From Acidobacteriota bacterium (lineage in GTDB: Bacteria; Acidobacteriota; Blastocatellia; UBA7656): 64,000 nt of DNA. Shown in pieces: positions 38,525 through 46,915 of this stretch (the first letter of the stretch is position 1; the number at the start of each line of letters is the position of its first letter). The stretch spans positions 1-64,000 of the forward strand of contig JACQDB010000081.1 of the NCBI GenBank assembly GCA_016201275.1, in the 5' to 3' direction. Made by a program: the position numbers and the translations under genes. The notes below the pieces were generated by a model, which searched no databases, was not told the origin of the DNA, and saw nothing but the letters and a program-made list of their open reading frames with translations.

Positions 38525-40029
38525 GTCATCATTAAGCCAATCGCTTCTTCAGTCACAGTTTTTGGATCAACTTCACCGACAATGCGACCGTCGTACATCA
38601 CGATGACTCTATCGCTGAGGCTCAAAATTTCATCCAGTTCGGCAGACACCAGCAGCACCGCCGCGCCGTTATCGCGGTACTCGATAATTTTTTTGTGAAT
38701 GAATTCGATAGCGCCTATATCCACACCGCGTGTCGGCTGCGACACTAAAATCAAGTTCGGCTTGATGTCCATCTCGCGGGCGACGATGAGTTTTTGTTGA
38801 TTGCCGCCCGATAAAGATTTCGCCGCCAACGCGATGTTCGGCGGACGCACATCGTACTCTTGCACCAGACGGTTGGCGCGTTCGGCGATGAATTTTTGAT
38901 TTAACAAAATGGCTCCTGAAATCGGCGCATTGCGATGCACGCCCAGAATGGAATTGCTCGCCAAATCAAAAGGCAAGAGCAGGCCGCGACGATGACGGTC
39001 TTCGGGAATGTGGGCAACGCCCAGTTGTTTGCGCTGTCGGGCATCAAGCTTGTTGATATTTTTTTCTTGCAGCAACACCTCGCCCGCTGAAGGCGCGCGC
39101 AAACCGGCGAGGATTTCAATCAACTCGGTCTGGCCGTTGCCTTCGACTCCGGCGATGCCTAAAATCTCGCCGCTGCGAACCACCAACGAAACCGCGCTCA
39201 ACGCCGCGTGGCCTTGCTTATCGGTCAGCGCCAGGTCTTTGACTTCGAGCGTCGTCGCCGCCGGTTGCGCGGGCGCTTTTTCCACCCGCAACAACACCTC
39301 GCGCCCGACCATCAAGCTGGCGAGCTTTTCGGCAGTGGCGTCTGGGGTGGCCAGTTGGCCGACGACTTTGCCATCGCGCATCACGGTGATGTGGTCGGAC
39401 AGCGCCAAGACTTCGGCGAGTTTGTGCGTGATGATGATGATGGTCTTGCCCTGGGCTTTGAGGCCGCGCAGAATGGCGAACATTTCGTGGACTTCCTGCG
39501 GCGTCAGCACGGCGGTCGGCTCGTCGAGTATCAATAGGCGAGCGCCGCGATACAGCGTCTTCAAAATTTCGACGCGCTGTTGCTGGCCTACGGACAGGTC
39601 GGCGATGCGAGCATCAGGGTTGATCTTCAAGCCATATTGTTCGGAAATTTCGCGGACGCGGGCGCGCGCTTTTTTATAATCAATGGCGATGCCTGTGGTC
39701 GGCTCCGCGCCGAGGATGATGTTTTCCGTCACCGTCAATGTTTCCACCAGCATGAAGTGTTGATGCACCATGCCGAGTCCCAAAGCAATGGCTTCACGCG
39801 GGCTGTTGATGGAACGCTGGTCGCCATCCACAAAAATCTCGCCTTCATCGGCGCTATAAAATCCGTAGAGGATATTCATAATCGTAGATTTGCCTGCGCC
39901 GTTTTCGCCGATGATGGCGTGTATGGAGGCGGCAGGAATGGCGAGGTTGATACAATCGTTGGCGAGGACTTCGCCGAAGCGTTTTGTGATGCCGCGCATT
40001 TCGACAGCGGGTTTGGTTTCGTTACTCAT
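38512..40029 (-). CDS. Nucleoside ABC transporter ATPase, NupO/YufO type (two ABC modules)
   Basis: This 505-aa cytoplasmic protein holds two fused ATPase modules and drives the BMP-type nucleoside importer. The first module is complete: Walker [10 protein letters not shown] (about 42-50), signature [11 protein letters not shown], Walker [12 protein letters not shown]. The second has a degenerate P-loop (GVEGNGQTE) but keeps [15 protein letters not shown] and a Walker B ending in SQPTRGVD, as usual in this family. It is first in a run of genes on the minus strand including two permeases. No BMP-family substrate-binding lipoprotein is present in the window. Confidence 0.93.
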   Translation of the reverse strand: MSNETKPAVEMRGITKRFGEVLANDCINLAIPAASIHAIIGENGAGKSTIMNILYGFYSADEGEIFVDGDQRSINSPREAIALGLGMVHQHFMLVETLTVTENIILGAEPTTGIAIDYKKARARVREISEQYGLKINPDARIADLSVGQQQRVEILKTLYRGARLLILDEPTAVLTPQEVHEMFAILRGLKAQGKTIIIITHKLAEVLALSDHITVMRDGKVVGQLATPDATAEKLASLMVGREVLLRVEKAPAQPAATTLEVKDLALTDKQGHAALSAVSLVVRSGEILGIAGVEGNGQTELIEILAGLRAPSAGEVLLQEKNINKLDARQRKQLGVAHIPEDRHRRGLLLPFDLASNSILGVHRNAPISGAILLNQKFIAERANRLVQEYDVRPPNIALAAKSLSGGNQQKLIVAREMDIKPNLILVSQPTRGVDIGAIEFIHKKIIEYRDNGAAVLLVSAELDEILSLSDRVIVMYDGRIVGEVDPKTVTEEAIGLMMTGGK

Positions 40030-40156
40030 ATAGTGTGAAGGTGCAAAACAGTATTGAGCTAAAGGCTCGTGAAGCGGCGTAATGATAATGGATTAACGAG
40101 CGGATGAAAAGGCAGCGGATGAACGCGGCAAAGGAAAAATTGCTCAACCAAAAACG

Positions 40157-40196
40157 CGAAGGCGAGACGTTGCATTTCTTCAACGTCTCGCCTTCG
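40157..40196 (-). terminator. Rho-independent terminator of the secretin-domain gene
   Basis: CGAAGGCGAGACGTTG (40157-40172) is perfectly complementary to 40181-40196, an 8-base loop. On the minus strand the stem is followed by CGTTTTTGG. It lies 21 bp past the stop of the secretin-domain gene and ends the sigma/anti-sigma transcription unit. Confidence 0.85.
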
Positions 40197-40217
40197 TGAG
40201 GCATCGGTGCGGCGGAA

Positions 40218-41267
40218 TTACTTATGTACTTTCGCGGTGAGGACAACGATCAAACCTTTGTCGCCCATCGTGGTGGTGCCGACGACGACCTTTTCACCTT
40301 CGCGCAAACTGACGGGCGAACGGAAACCGACGTTCTGGTAAGTAATTTTCGGGTCGGTGCTGCTTCCCATAACCAAAGGGATTCGCAAGCTAAATCCGAA
40401 TTGCCCGATTTGCACAGTCGTTCCGGCAGAGGTTGAAGAATCAACATAGATTTGCCCGATGGAGTAATCATAAAAGATCTGATTGCCGGAAGGAACCGCG
40501 ATGGTGTTAAACAATTTGGCTTCTGCCACGCCGTTGTTGCCGACTCCGGGAGCGCCTTCTTTGGTGCGATGCAGCGCCGAAAACATCAGGCTGTAGTTTT
40601 TGTATTTGAGAGCCGATTGCAACTGATTGACGACCTCTTTCAAATCCGCAGGCATCTCTTCGCCTTGTATAGCCATCGCCGAACCAATCAGTACATGGAT
40701 GCGAAACTCGATGTCGGGGCGCGGCGCTTGCGGCGTGTCCAGGCGTTTGATGGCTTCTTCTATCGCCGCTATGTTTTCGGGAAAATCTCTGATGGTGATG
40801 GTTTTGAATTCATCACTGTAGGAAATTTGTGCGCCTTTAAAGCCGCTACCTAAATTCGCCACGGCCTGACGAACGGCGCTTGGTTCTCTATACTTAATTT
40901 CAAATACCTTGCCTTTGAAGCCTTTTTCGCTAATAAAATCCGGCTCTTTCGCAGGCGGCGCAGAGGTCGCTACGGTCGGTTGTTGTGCGCTGCGGGTCGC
41001 GCCCGTCGTTGATGCAATCTTCGGTTGTGTAGTCGCTCTTGGCGAAGAGGAGGGCGCGGCGACCGCCGGAGCTGTGGGCGTGGCCTGAACCGTAGCTGTC
41101 GTTGCGCTACGCGCAGGCCTTGCGGCAACCGGCGCAACCGTTGTTCGTACAGGCGCAGCCGTGGTTGGCGCAGAGGCTTGCGCCGGAGCAAGAGGGGTCG
41201 CCTGCTGACCGAAGGCGACAAAGGCCAGCAACACGATTATGGCAAACAAGGTGAGCAATTTTTTCAT
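40218..41267 (-). CDS. Periplasmic protein with secretin N-domain
   Basis: This 349-aa protein has a signal peptide (1-20), an Ala/Thr/Pro-rich low-complexity spacer (about 22-105), then a secretin N1-like fold: KVFEIKYREPSAVRQAVANL and TITIRDFPENIAAIEEAIKRLD. A second half (from PDIEFRIHVLIGSA) ends with REGEKVVVGTTTMGDKGLIVVLTA. It lacks the pore-forming secretin domain, so it cannot make a channel alone. AGGAGAAACGAAC precedes the ATG. It is 11 bp behind the anti-sigma gene and probably belongs to the regulon of that sigma factor or is part of its sensing chain. Confidence 0.8.
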   Translation of the reverse strand: MKKLLTLFAIIVLLAFVAFGQQATPLAPAQASAPTTAAPVRTTVAPVAARPARSATTATVQATPTAPAVAAPSSSPRATTQPKIASTTGATRSAQQPTVATSAPPAKEPDFISEKGFKGKVFEIKYREPSAVRQAVANLGSGFKGAQISYSDEFKTITIRDFPENIAAIEEAIKRLDTPQAPRPDIEFRIHVLIGSAMAIQGEEMPADLKEVVNQLQSALKYKNYSLMFSALHRTKEGAPGVGNNGVAEAKLFNTIAVPSGNQIFYDYSIGQIYVDSSTSAGTTVQIGQFGFSLRIPLVMGSSTDPKITYQNVGFRSPVSLREGEKVVVGTTTMGDKGLIVVLTAKVHK

Positions 41268-41278
41268 GTTCGTTTCTC

Positions 41279-42037
41279 CTATTCTGTATCTAGTTTCAAA
41301 GCTTGAGAGCTACGCATTTTCGGGGCGAACCAAATGATGCGAATGTTCGGATCAGCAGTTTGCAATTCCATTCGTGTCATTTGCAAAGTGTCAAAAAAAA
41401 CTTCAATATCGCCCGTGTTTATTGGGGATTTTTCAATCCCGCCAGTGGTTTGATTCGCCGCAATCACTTCTTTGGGGTGCGTAAGTTCTGGCTTCACCGA
41501 GGGCAAAGTCCAGGGCAAAGTTCTCTCGCGCTTTTGCCGCAAAGGTTTTTTCGGCTGCTTCACAACGGTGAAATTCTGCGACAGATTTTCTCGCTCTTCC
41601 TTCGGCAACGGTGGCGCATCTTGTCGCTTCTCTGGGGGCGGCTTCACAATCACTTGCTCTTGAGTTGCATCTGGCTTCGGCTGTTTCGCATAAATGAAAA
41701 AAGCGATTGCGCCGACGAGCAGCACCAACAGCATGGCCAGCGCCCAGCCGCGTCGCCATCGCAAGGCTTCTGTCAACCGATGAAACACCGACAGACGCGA
41801 AGGGCGTCGAGCGATCTCCTGCATCACGTCGCGCTGCAAATTCAGATAGAAAGCCGCATCGAATTCCGGCAATGCCTGCGTATGTAGCCAACTCTGGCTC
41901 GCCGCATAATCATGCAAAAGCGCCGAGCAAGTTTCGCAATCACTCAAATGCCTGGAAGCTTCCTGCATTGCCGCGTCCGGCAAATCCTTTTCAACCAGCA
42001 ACGGCATCAATTCAGTTATGCGCCGACAATTCATCAT
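41279..42037 (-). CDS. Zinc-finger anti-sigma factor
   Basis: This 252-aa single-pass membrane protein has an N-terminal zf-HC2 domain with H30-x3-C34-x2-C37 (HLSDCETC), which would hold the ECF sigma factor at the membrane. One helix lies at about 98-117, with a periplasmic Pro/Lys-rich domain beyond. Two ATGs are adjacent; the second leaves better spacing from GAGGAGGA. It is downstream of the sigma gene and upstream of the secretin-domain gene, the normal order for such regulators. Confidence 0.88.
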   Translation of the reverse strand: MMNCRRITELMPLLVEKDLPDAAMQEASRHLSDCETCSALLHDYAASQSWLHTQALPEFDAAFYLNLQRDVMQEIARRPSRLSVFHRLTEALRWRRGWALAMLLVLLVGAIAFFIYAKQPKPDATQEQVIVKPPPEKRQDAPPLPKEERENLSQNFTVVKQPKKPLRQKRERTLPWTLPSVKPELTHPKEVIAANQTTGGIEKSPINTGDIEVFFDTLQMTRMELQTADPNIRIIWFAPKMRSSQALKLDTE

Positions 42038-42109
42038 TCCTCCTCATCGTTCAAGAAAAGCTTTGGTGCAGCAAACCCGGCAGCAAAGCGTTTCGCCTTT
42101 TTGCGGCAA

Positions 42110-42145
42110 CCGCCTGAAGGCGGAACTCCAAACCTCATCTCCCCG
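42110..42145 (-). repeat. Gene-end module with CCGCCTTCAGGCGG hairpin, copy 1
   Basis: On the minus strand GAGATGAGGTTTGG, a short spacer and the palindrome CCGCCTTCAGGCGG follow the sigma-factor gene. The same arrangement with few changes occurs at 54952-54982 after an SGNH hydrolase gene. It could act as a transcription end or RNA-stability element. Confidence 0.6.
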
Positions 42146-42169
42146 TCTCCCCGTCTCCCCGTCTCCCCG
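42139..42169 (-). repeat. G-quadruplex-type tract directly after the sigma-factor stop
   Basis: On the coding strand TGA is followed by C and four GGGG runs separated by AGAC, a textbook four-run quadruplex motif with equal four-base loops. The DNA unit GGGGAGAC is an eight-base tandem repeat. Confidence 0.85.
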
Positions 42170-42817
42170 TCACCGCTGCAATCCCTTGATGAAGCGCTCG
42201 TGAAAGCGTTTCAGTTTCGCACGCGCCGTGCTGATCTGCGACCGCACGGTGGTTTGGCTCGAACCAAGCAGGCGCGCTACTTCGGCGGTCGAATGGCCTT
42301 CCAAATCGCGCAGCACCAAGGCCGCACGTTCCTTGCCGCTCAAGGTTTGCAAGGCTTCGTCAATCAAGGCTCGATGCTCGGCGTTGATGGCTGCCGATTC
42401 GACATCATCACGACTGGCAAGGGCGGCAAAACTCCCAGCTTCCTGTGCCGCTTCAAACGAGGTGAAGCGCTCGGTCGCGCCGCGCTTGCGAACGATATCC
42501 CGGCAGGCGTTGATGGTGATTTTGTACAACCATCCGGCAAAATCCTGCTCGGCGTCATAGCTTTTCAAATAGCGAAAGGCTTTTAAGAAAGTCTCCTGCG
42601 CCGCGTCTCTGGCGTCTTCACGATTGCCCAGCATTCGATAAGCCAGCGCCACTACTTTGCGTTGATAGCAATTCATGATTTGCTCGAAAGCCGCCGCCTC
42701 ACCGGCTCTGGCGCGTTCAATCATAGCCGCGACCGCCGCGCCGGTTGCTGCTTCCGCGCCGCTGCCGATGCCAAAACCGTTTGTCATTAAAGCGATGTCG
42801 CTAACCTCGCCGGTCAT
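42170..42817 (-). CDS. ECF RNA polymerase sigma factor
   Basis: This 215-aa sigma-70-family factor has region 2 (FEQIMNCYQRKVVALAYRMLGNREDARDAAQETFLKAFRYL) and region 4 (LPTL-like TLSGKERAALVLRDLEGHSTAEVARLLGSSQTTVRSQISTARAKLK). Regions 1 and 3 are missing, as in ECF factors. The N-terminal 35 residues before region 2 are a Gly/Ala-rich extension. I use the ATG behind GGAAAGGCAGAAG; one five codons earlier is possible. It should direct polymerase to the anti-sigma and secretin-domain genes downstream and perhaps to its own promoter. Confidence 0.93.
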   Translation of the reverse strand: MTGEVSDIALMTNGFGIGSGAEAATGAAVAAMIERARAGEAAAFEQIMNCYQRKVVALAYRMLGNREDARDAAQETFLKAFRYLKSYDAEQDFAGWLYKITINACRDIVRKRGATERFTSFEAAQEAGSFAALASRDDVESAAINAEHRALIDEALQTLSGKERAALVLRDLEGHSTAEVARLLGSSQTTVRSQISTARAKLKRFHERFIKGLQR

Positions 42818-43225
42818 CTTCTGCCTTTCCATGCAGTCTCATGTTTTTCTACTCGCCAAGGTCGAAAACCGTTGAGAGAAATTTTCGGTCGGCTTGCAAA
42901 TTAGCTGCCGGGTAAGAAGGGTCTCAAACTTGGCGTTTCCTTTGCGGCTTTGCGGCTTGACGCGAGACCGCTGACTTATGACAGCGGCAGCCCCTTTCGC
43001 GCAACGTCGCAAAGGCGCAAAGATTCGCAAAGACTCCTCTTTCTCCTCGCCGCATCAAGGGGGAAAGATAAGCGAAATTTTCACCCATAGACGCTTCGCC
43101 TTCCCCTCGCACCATTCAGCCCTTCCACCCCGACTATATTTCCAGACCCTTTGCCACGGCCTCTTGTCTAAACCGTTGTCCCGTGAGTTTGTTTCAATAG
43201 ATTAAGTCGGACGGAGTGAATCCCA
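42818..43225. other. Divergent intergenic region
   Basis: About 400 bp lie between the sigma gene and the secreted 607-aa protein gene. A large imperfect stem joins CCTTTGCGGCTTTGCGGC (about 42938) to GCGCAACGTCGCAAAGGCGCAAAG (about 43000-43022), with an inner GACCGCTGACTTATGACAGCGG. Promoters for both genes are expected here; I cannot place an ECF-type -35/-10 pair with confidence. Confidence 0.45.
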
Positions 43226-45049
43226 ATGTACAAAAGCAACAAAATCAAACGTGGCCTTACAGCTTTAGGGTATGCCGTAATCTGTATGATCGCGCTCTCC
43301 GCTTCCCTGCTCCCCCAACCCTTGACCACCGCGCAAGCGGCTTCGCAAAACTATGTCATGTTTTCCATCAATGTTCAGGACTTCTCTTATCCTGAGTACA
43401 GCATCGCCACGCTCAATCGCATTCTGGATATACATGAAAAATATGGTGTGCCGGTTGATCTCTATTTGACCACGACGATGACCGATATTTATGAAGCGCA
43501 GTCGCCCGCGCTGTTGACGCGCTTGAAGACTTCGCCTGTCGCATCGGTCTCGTATCATGTGCGCCCGCCCAATCCGTACTACACCAATTATGATTGGCTG
43601 GGACTTTCGCAGCTTACTTCAACGCAGCAATACACCACGGTGATGAATTATGAAACGCACGGTTTGGATTTAGTGACCGGGCAACCGACCAGTCAGACAG
43701 GTGGATATAAAAAGCTGACCGAGGTGATGGGCTATGCGCCGTATGTGGCAGCCAATCAACCGGACGCCAGCGTTGGGCAAGAGACCAGCGACGTATTCAA
43801 GGATTTAGGCGCACGGTTTTTCATTCAACACGACCGCATCATCAACCTCGGCGACAAACTCAACGGCGTCTATCTGCGCCCTGAACATTACGACCTGAAA
43901 CTTTTCGAACATGTCGGCGAGAAGGCAAAAAACCTAATAAAAACGGCCTTTTCTGAGGCGCAGGCCGCAACCGGAGCGCAAGCTCCTTACTTCGTCGGCA
44001 TCAAAATGCACGACAATGATTTCTTTGCCGTGGACTCTGCGTGGGTGACGGTTTACACCAAAGGCTCGAAGCGACCGCCTTGGGACACCAGCAAAAAATC
44101 GGCGCTGCTGAGTGACGCAGAACAACAGGCGGTGTGGAATCAATATGAAGCAACGGTCGCCTACATCGCCGCGAAGAACAGCAAATATAAACCTCTCAAC
44201 GCGCCTCTGCTGTGGCAAATGTTAGGCGGCACGATCACGCCGCCAGCGCCCACCGCCGCAACGACCCTCTACCTTTCCGGCACTATGCACATCGAGACGA
44301 ATCAAAGCAGTTGGCCAAACCCCGACGCCTTGCTCGCCTTCTTTGCTCGCGCTACCGCTACCGGAAAAATCGCTAATCAAACCACCGCTATGCGTTGGTC
44401 TGTAGGCGCAGACATCGGCTGGTTGCAGGGCGAAGCGCGTGCCGCTGAAGTCATACGCGCCACCGAAGCGATGGGCGTCGAGTGGGATGTTCACGCGCAC
44501 GAGATGGCCGACCGCGCCAATTGTTCGGCCAAGCTCACGCAACTCGGCGGACATCCGAATCACGTAGCTTCCGGCGTAGTCGCTACGGAAATTGATACTC
44601 TGCGTTCATTGGTTCGTGGCAGCAGTGGGGCAAGCTGGCAGGCAGAAATTTTATGGGGCATCGTGCGTCAAGCGAATCACGGCGTCGGTTCGGACGATGA
44701 TGCGATAGGCGTATGGCGACCGAAAAATTCTACTGACTGGACGACGCATGATCCGAACGGCAATTTGATAGCGGTCGGCGGCGGCAATCGGCGTTTACCG
44801 GAAATCGAAGCTTACGCCGGTAAACTCAGCGTCAATGCACAGGGCTTGCCGCCGGTGTTGAGCGCAACGATTATGGTCTCGCCGAAAACGCTGACCATCA
44901 CCAACACGACGGACGGCATAGACGCGATTGAAAGTTGGGCGTGGCGCATCGGCGCATTACCCAATATCAAGTGGGCGAATCTGCGCGAAACCGCTACCGC
45001 TTGGGTAGCCGCTGGCTCGGTCGCTTCCCGCCTTGAAAACTGGCAGTGA
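43226..45049 (+). CDS. Secreted protein with two polysaccharide-deacetylase-like halves
   Basis: This 607-aa exported protein (signal peptide about 1-38, TTAQAAS) is not a family I can name. The N-terminal half reads like a NodB/glycoside-deacetylase barrel: FSINVQDFSYPEYSIATLNRILDIHEKYGVPVDLYLTT. After residue 345 a second half repeats the theme (TLYLSGTMHIETN...PDALLAFFARATATGKIAN...MGVEWDVHAHEMADRANC). Metal-ligand candidates are His and Asp in those stretches, but the classic TFDD motif is absent. It may act on an extracellular glycan. CGGAGTG lies upstream of the ATG. A G-rich tract directly follows the stop. Confidence 0.75.
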   Translation: MYKSNKIKRGLTALGYAVICMIALSASLLPQPLTTAQAASQNYVMFSINVQDFSYPEYSIATLNRILDIHEKYGVPVDLYLTTTMTDIYEAQSPALLTRLKTSPVASVSYHVRPPNPYYTNYDWLGLSQLTSTQQYTTVMNYETHGLDLVTGQPTSQTGGYKKLTEVMGYAPYVAANQPDASVGQETSDVFKDLGARFFIQHDRIINLGDKLNGVYLRPEHYDLKLFEHVGEKAKNLIKTAFSEAQAATGAQAPYFVGIKMHDNDFFAVDSAWVTVYTKGSKRPPWDTSKKSALLSDAEQQAVWNQYEATVAYIAAKNSKYKPLNAPLLWQMLGGTITPPAPTAATTLYLSGTMHIETNQSSWPNPDALLAFFARATATGKIANQTTAMRWSVGADIGWLQGEARAAEVIRATEAMGVEWDVHAHEMADRANCSAKLTQLGGHPNHVASGVVATEIDTLRSLVRGSSGASWQAEILWGIVRQANHGVGSDDDAIGVWRPKNSTDWTTHDPNGNLIAVGGGNRRLPEIEAYAGKLSVNAQGLPPVLSATIMVSPKTLTITNTTDGIDAIESWAWRIGALPNIKWANLRETATAWVAAGSVASRLENWQ

Positions 45050-45050
45050 A

Positions 45051-45081
45051 GGGGAGATGGGGAGATGGGGAGACAGGGGGG
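45051..45081 (+). repeat. G-quadruplex-type tract directly after a stop codon
   Basis: One base after the TGA come GGGG-AGAT-GGGG-AGAT-GGGG-AGACA-GGGGGG on the coding strand. A complementary C-rich tract at 45647-45691 faces it across the intergenic region. Confidence 0.85.
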
Positions 45082-45092
45082 AATTTGAATGT

Positions 45093-45212
45093 CTCGAATT
45101 TTGGCTCTCCCGTAACTTCCATGAAAGGTGTCAAGATATTGTGCTATCTATCGCAACGGCGTACAACATCTTGGGAGTCTTTACGGAAATTACGGGAGAG
45201 CCCGAATTTTTT
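45093..45212. repeat. Inverted repeat element, 120 bp (R7)
   Basis: CTCGAATTTTGGCTCTCCCG...CTTCC (45093-45120) pairs with GGAAATTACGGGAGAGCC...GAATTTTTT (45185-45212) with few mismatches. Inner blocks CAAGATATTGTGC and GTACAACATCTTG also pair. Length and folding resemble R1, but the ends differ. Only one copy is seen in the window. Confidence 0.7.
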
Positions 45213-45242
45213 GCTATTCAAATTTTGTAACTACCCAACCTT

Positions 45243-45475
45243 CTTTGCCCCGCAACGGGTGTAGGAAATTAGCCAGTGCTGCAGGCACTGGAACCAAGTT
45301 GGACAAACGCTATGCGCCCTGAAAGGGTGCAGGAGATGAATTGCCGCCAGCCTCCGGCGCTCTTCCAGAGCGCGACCGCCAAGCTGCCTGCGCCTTCCCG
45401 TGGCTTCACCACGGGCTAATCTCCTATGCGCCTCTGGCGCAAAAACTCATAGACCGGCAATTTTCAACCAAGCTG
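45243..45475. repeat. R3 element, copy 2
   Basis: In reverse orientation this matches 442-776. Shared landmarks are CTTTGCCCCGCA, GGTGTAGGAAATTAGCCAGTGCTG, GCCCTGAAAGGGTGCAGGAGA, CCAGCCTCCGGCGCTC, GGGGCTAAT-like CGGGCTAATCTC, GCGCCTCTGGCGCAAAAAC and CCGGCAATTTTCAA. It ends in AGCTGGGTAG, where R1 copy C begins. Confidence 0.75.
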
Positions 45476-45589
45476 GGTAGTTAGAGCGTGTCGCAGCATT
45501 TCAGAAGCCGCCCATATATTGTGGCTAGTTACACCATCACATACAATATCTGGACAAAGAATCCAGTTATGCGACACGCTCTAACTACC
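45476..45589. repeat. R1 element, copy C (perfect 20-bp terminal inverted repeats)
   Basis: The left tip GGTAGTTAGAGCGTGTCGCA (45476-45495) and the right tip (45570-45589) are perfect inverted repeats. Inner blocks CCGCCCATATATTGTGG and CACATACAATATCTGG extend the hairpin. This is the best-preserved copy and defines the element at 114 bp. Confidence 0.9.
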
Positions 45590-45646
45590 AATTTTTTTGC
45601 TATCTTGATGCCGTTGGCTTCATTCAAAAGCGAGACAAATTTTATT

Positions 45647-45691
45647 CCCTGTCTCCCCCTGTCTCCCCGTCTCCCTGTCTCCCCTACTCTC
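45647..45691 (-). repeat. G-rich tract directly after the rpiB-like stop codon
   Basis: On the coding strand the TAG is followed by GAGAGTA and runs of G4, G3, G4, G5 and G3 separated by AGACA or AGAC. It is the fourth case of a GGGGAGA-type tract abutting a stop codon. Confidence 0.8.
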
Positions 45692-46324
45692 CTACTCCCT
45701 CGAATACTCCTCGCCGATGGCGTCAATCTTGGCGACGCGGCGGCGGTGGCGGTCTTCGGTTAATTCCGTAGCCAGCCATGCGGTGACAATTTTTTTCATC
45801 AACTCGGTAGCCATCATTTTGCCGCCCAAGGTCAAGACGTTCGCGCCGTTATGTTCGCGGCTGTTTTTCGCGCTCGCTTCGTCGTAACACATGGCGGCGC
45901 GCACGCCCGGAACTTTGTTCGCTACCATGCACGAGCCTATGCCTGCGCCGTCTATCATAATGCCCAAATCGCAGGTGCCTTTGGCGACGGCTCGCGCCAC
46001 GGTGTGCGCGTAATCGGGATAATCCACCGCCTCGGTCGAGTGACAACCGAAGTCTTGAAATTCATGGCCGAGGTCGGCAAGCAGGCGCTTAAGGTCTTCT
46101 TTCATCTCGAAGCCGCCGTGGTCTGCGCCTATGGCGATGCGGCGACGGCGTGCCGCCAGGCGGCGTTTGGCTCTTTCGATGTGAATGCCGCGCTCGCGGG
46201 TCAGGTCTTCGGCAAGCGAGGTCAGACGGGCGTTGTCATCTATGCGAAGCGTATCGCCCGCCACCAGATTTCGCACGTCCACTTCGGTGATTACGGATTT
46301 GCCTCTTTCATCAATCACGCTCAT
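45692..46324 (-). CDS. rpiB: RpiB/LacAB-family sugar-phosphate isomerase with N-terminal extension
   Basis: This 210-aa protein has an RpiB core from residue 62: GADHGG (D68, H69), DYPDYAHTVARAVA, then IDGAGIGSCMVANKVPGVRAA and the NSREHNGANVLTLGG phosphate loop. E. coli RpiB has Cys66 in CGTGIG as the base; here the aligned residue is Asp125, so the chemistry or substrate may differ. The first 60 residues (ITEVDVRNLVAGDTLRIDD...TRERGIHI) form a small extra domain. The family interconverts ribose-5-phosphate and ribulose-5-phosphate or related sugars. Ribose-phosphate from PunA could feed such an enzyme. Confidence 0.88.
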   Translation of the reverse strand: MSVIDERGKSVITEVDVRNLVAGDTLRIDDNARLTSLAEDLTRERGIHIERAKRRLAARRRRIAIGADHGGFEMKEDLKRLLADLGHEFQDFGCHSTEAVDYPDYAHTVARAVAKGTCDLGIMIDGAGIGSCMVANKVPGVRAAMCYDEASAKNSREHNGANVLTLGGKMMATELMKKIVTAWLATELTEDRHRRRVAKIDAIGEEYSRE

Positions 46325-46498
46325 AAGATTGTGGATTGTAGTTTTTGCCTGACCGATTGTCTAATCGAATTGCTGACGAAGGAGTTTGCCGCGTCTTCCC
46401 GTATGCTGCGCCCCGTCGAGATGGCGACGCGAGCATAGCACTTCCCGGATGGCGCGCCAAAAGGGAGCGACGAAGTTGCGGCGTGCTGGCATTGCGGT

Positions 46499-46915
46499 TC
46501 AGGGCGTTTCGCCATTGGGTGCGGCTTGCCCATTTGTCGCTTTGCAATTCGCTTTCTGTAACATCTCGCGCACGATGTTGACCAGTTCATCGAAATCGAA
46601 GGGCTTATAAAAAGCCTGGTCGGCTCCGACCTCCATAGCAGCATCCGTAGTCGCGCTGCCGTGCGCGGTGAATACCAATATCGGGATATGGGCGGTCTCG
46701 CTGTCGGCGCGTAACTGCTTAATCATTTCCGTCCCGTCTATATTGGGCATACTTAAATCGGTGATGATGAGATCAGGCTTTTCGGCCTCTGCCATATACA
46801 ACCCTTCGCCGCCATCGCTCGCCATCGCCACCGTAAATCCGGCATTGGTGAAATACATATGAAGAAGTTCACGAGTATCTTTGTTATCTTCGACAATCAG
46901 AATTTTGAAAGACAT
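46499..46915 (-). CDS. Stand-alone CheY-like receiver protein
   Basis: This 138-aa protein is a single receiver domain: acidic pocket VEDN near 8-11, phospho-acceptor Asp in LIITDLSMPNIDG (about 53), Thr in VFTAHG and Lys in YKPFDFDEL. It has no output domain, so it works by protein contact. GGAAG precedes the ATG by seven bases. No kinase gene is adjacent; the partner is unknown. Confidence 0.93.
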   Translation of the reverse strand: MSFKILIVEDNKDTRELLHMYFTNAGFTVAMASDGGEGLYMAEAEKPDLIITDLSMPNIDGTEMIKQLRADSETAHIPILVFTAHGSATTDAAMEVGADQAFYKPFDFDELVNIVREMLQKANCKATNGQAAPNGETP

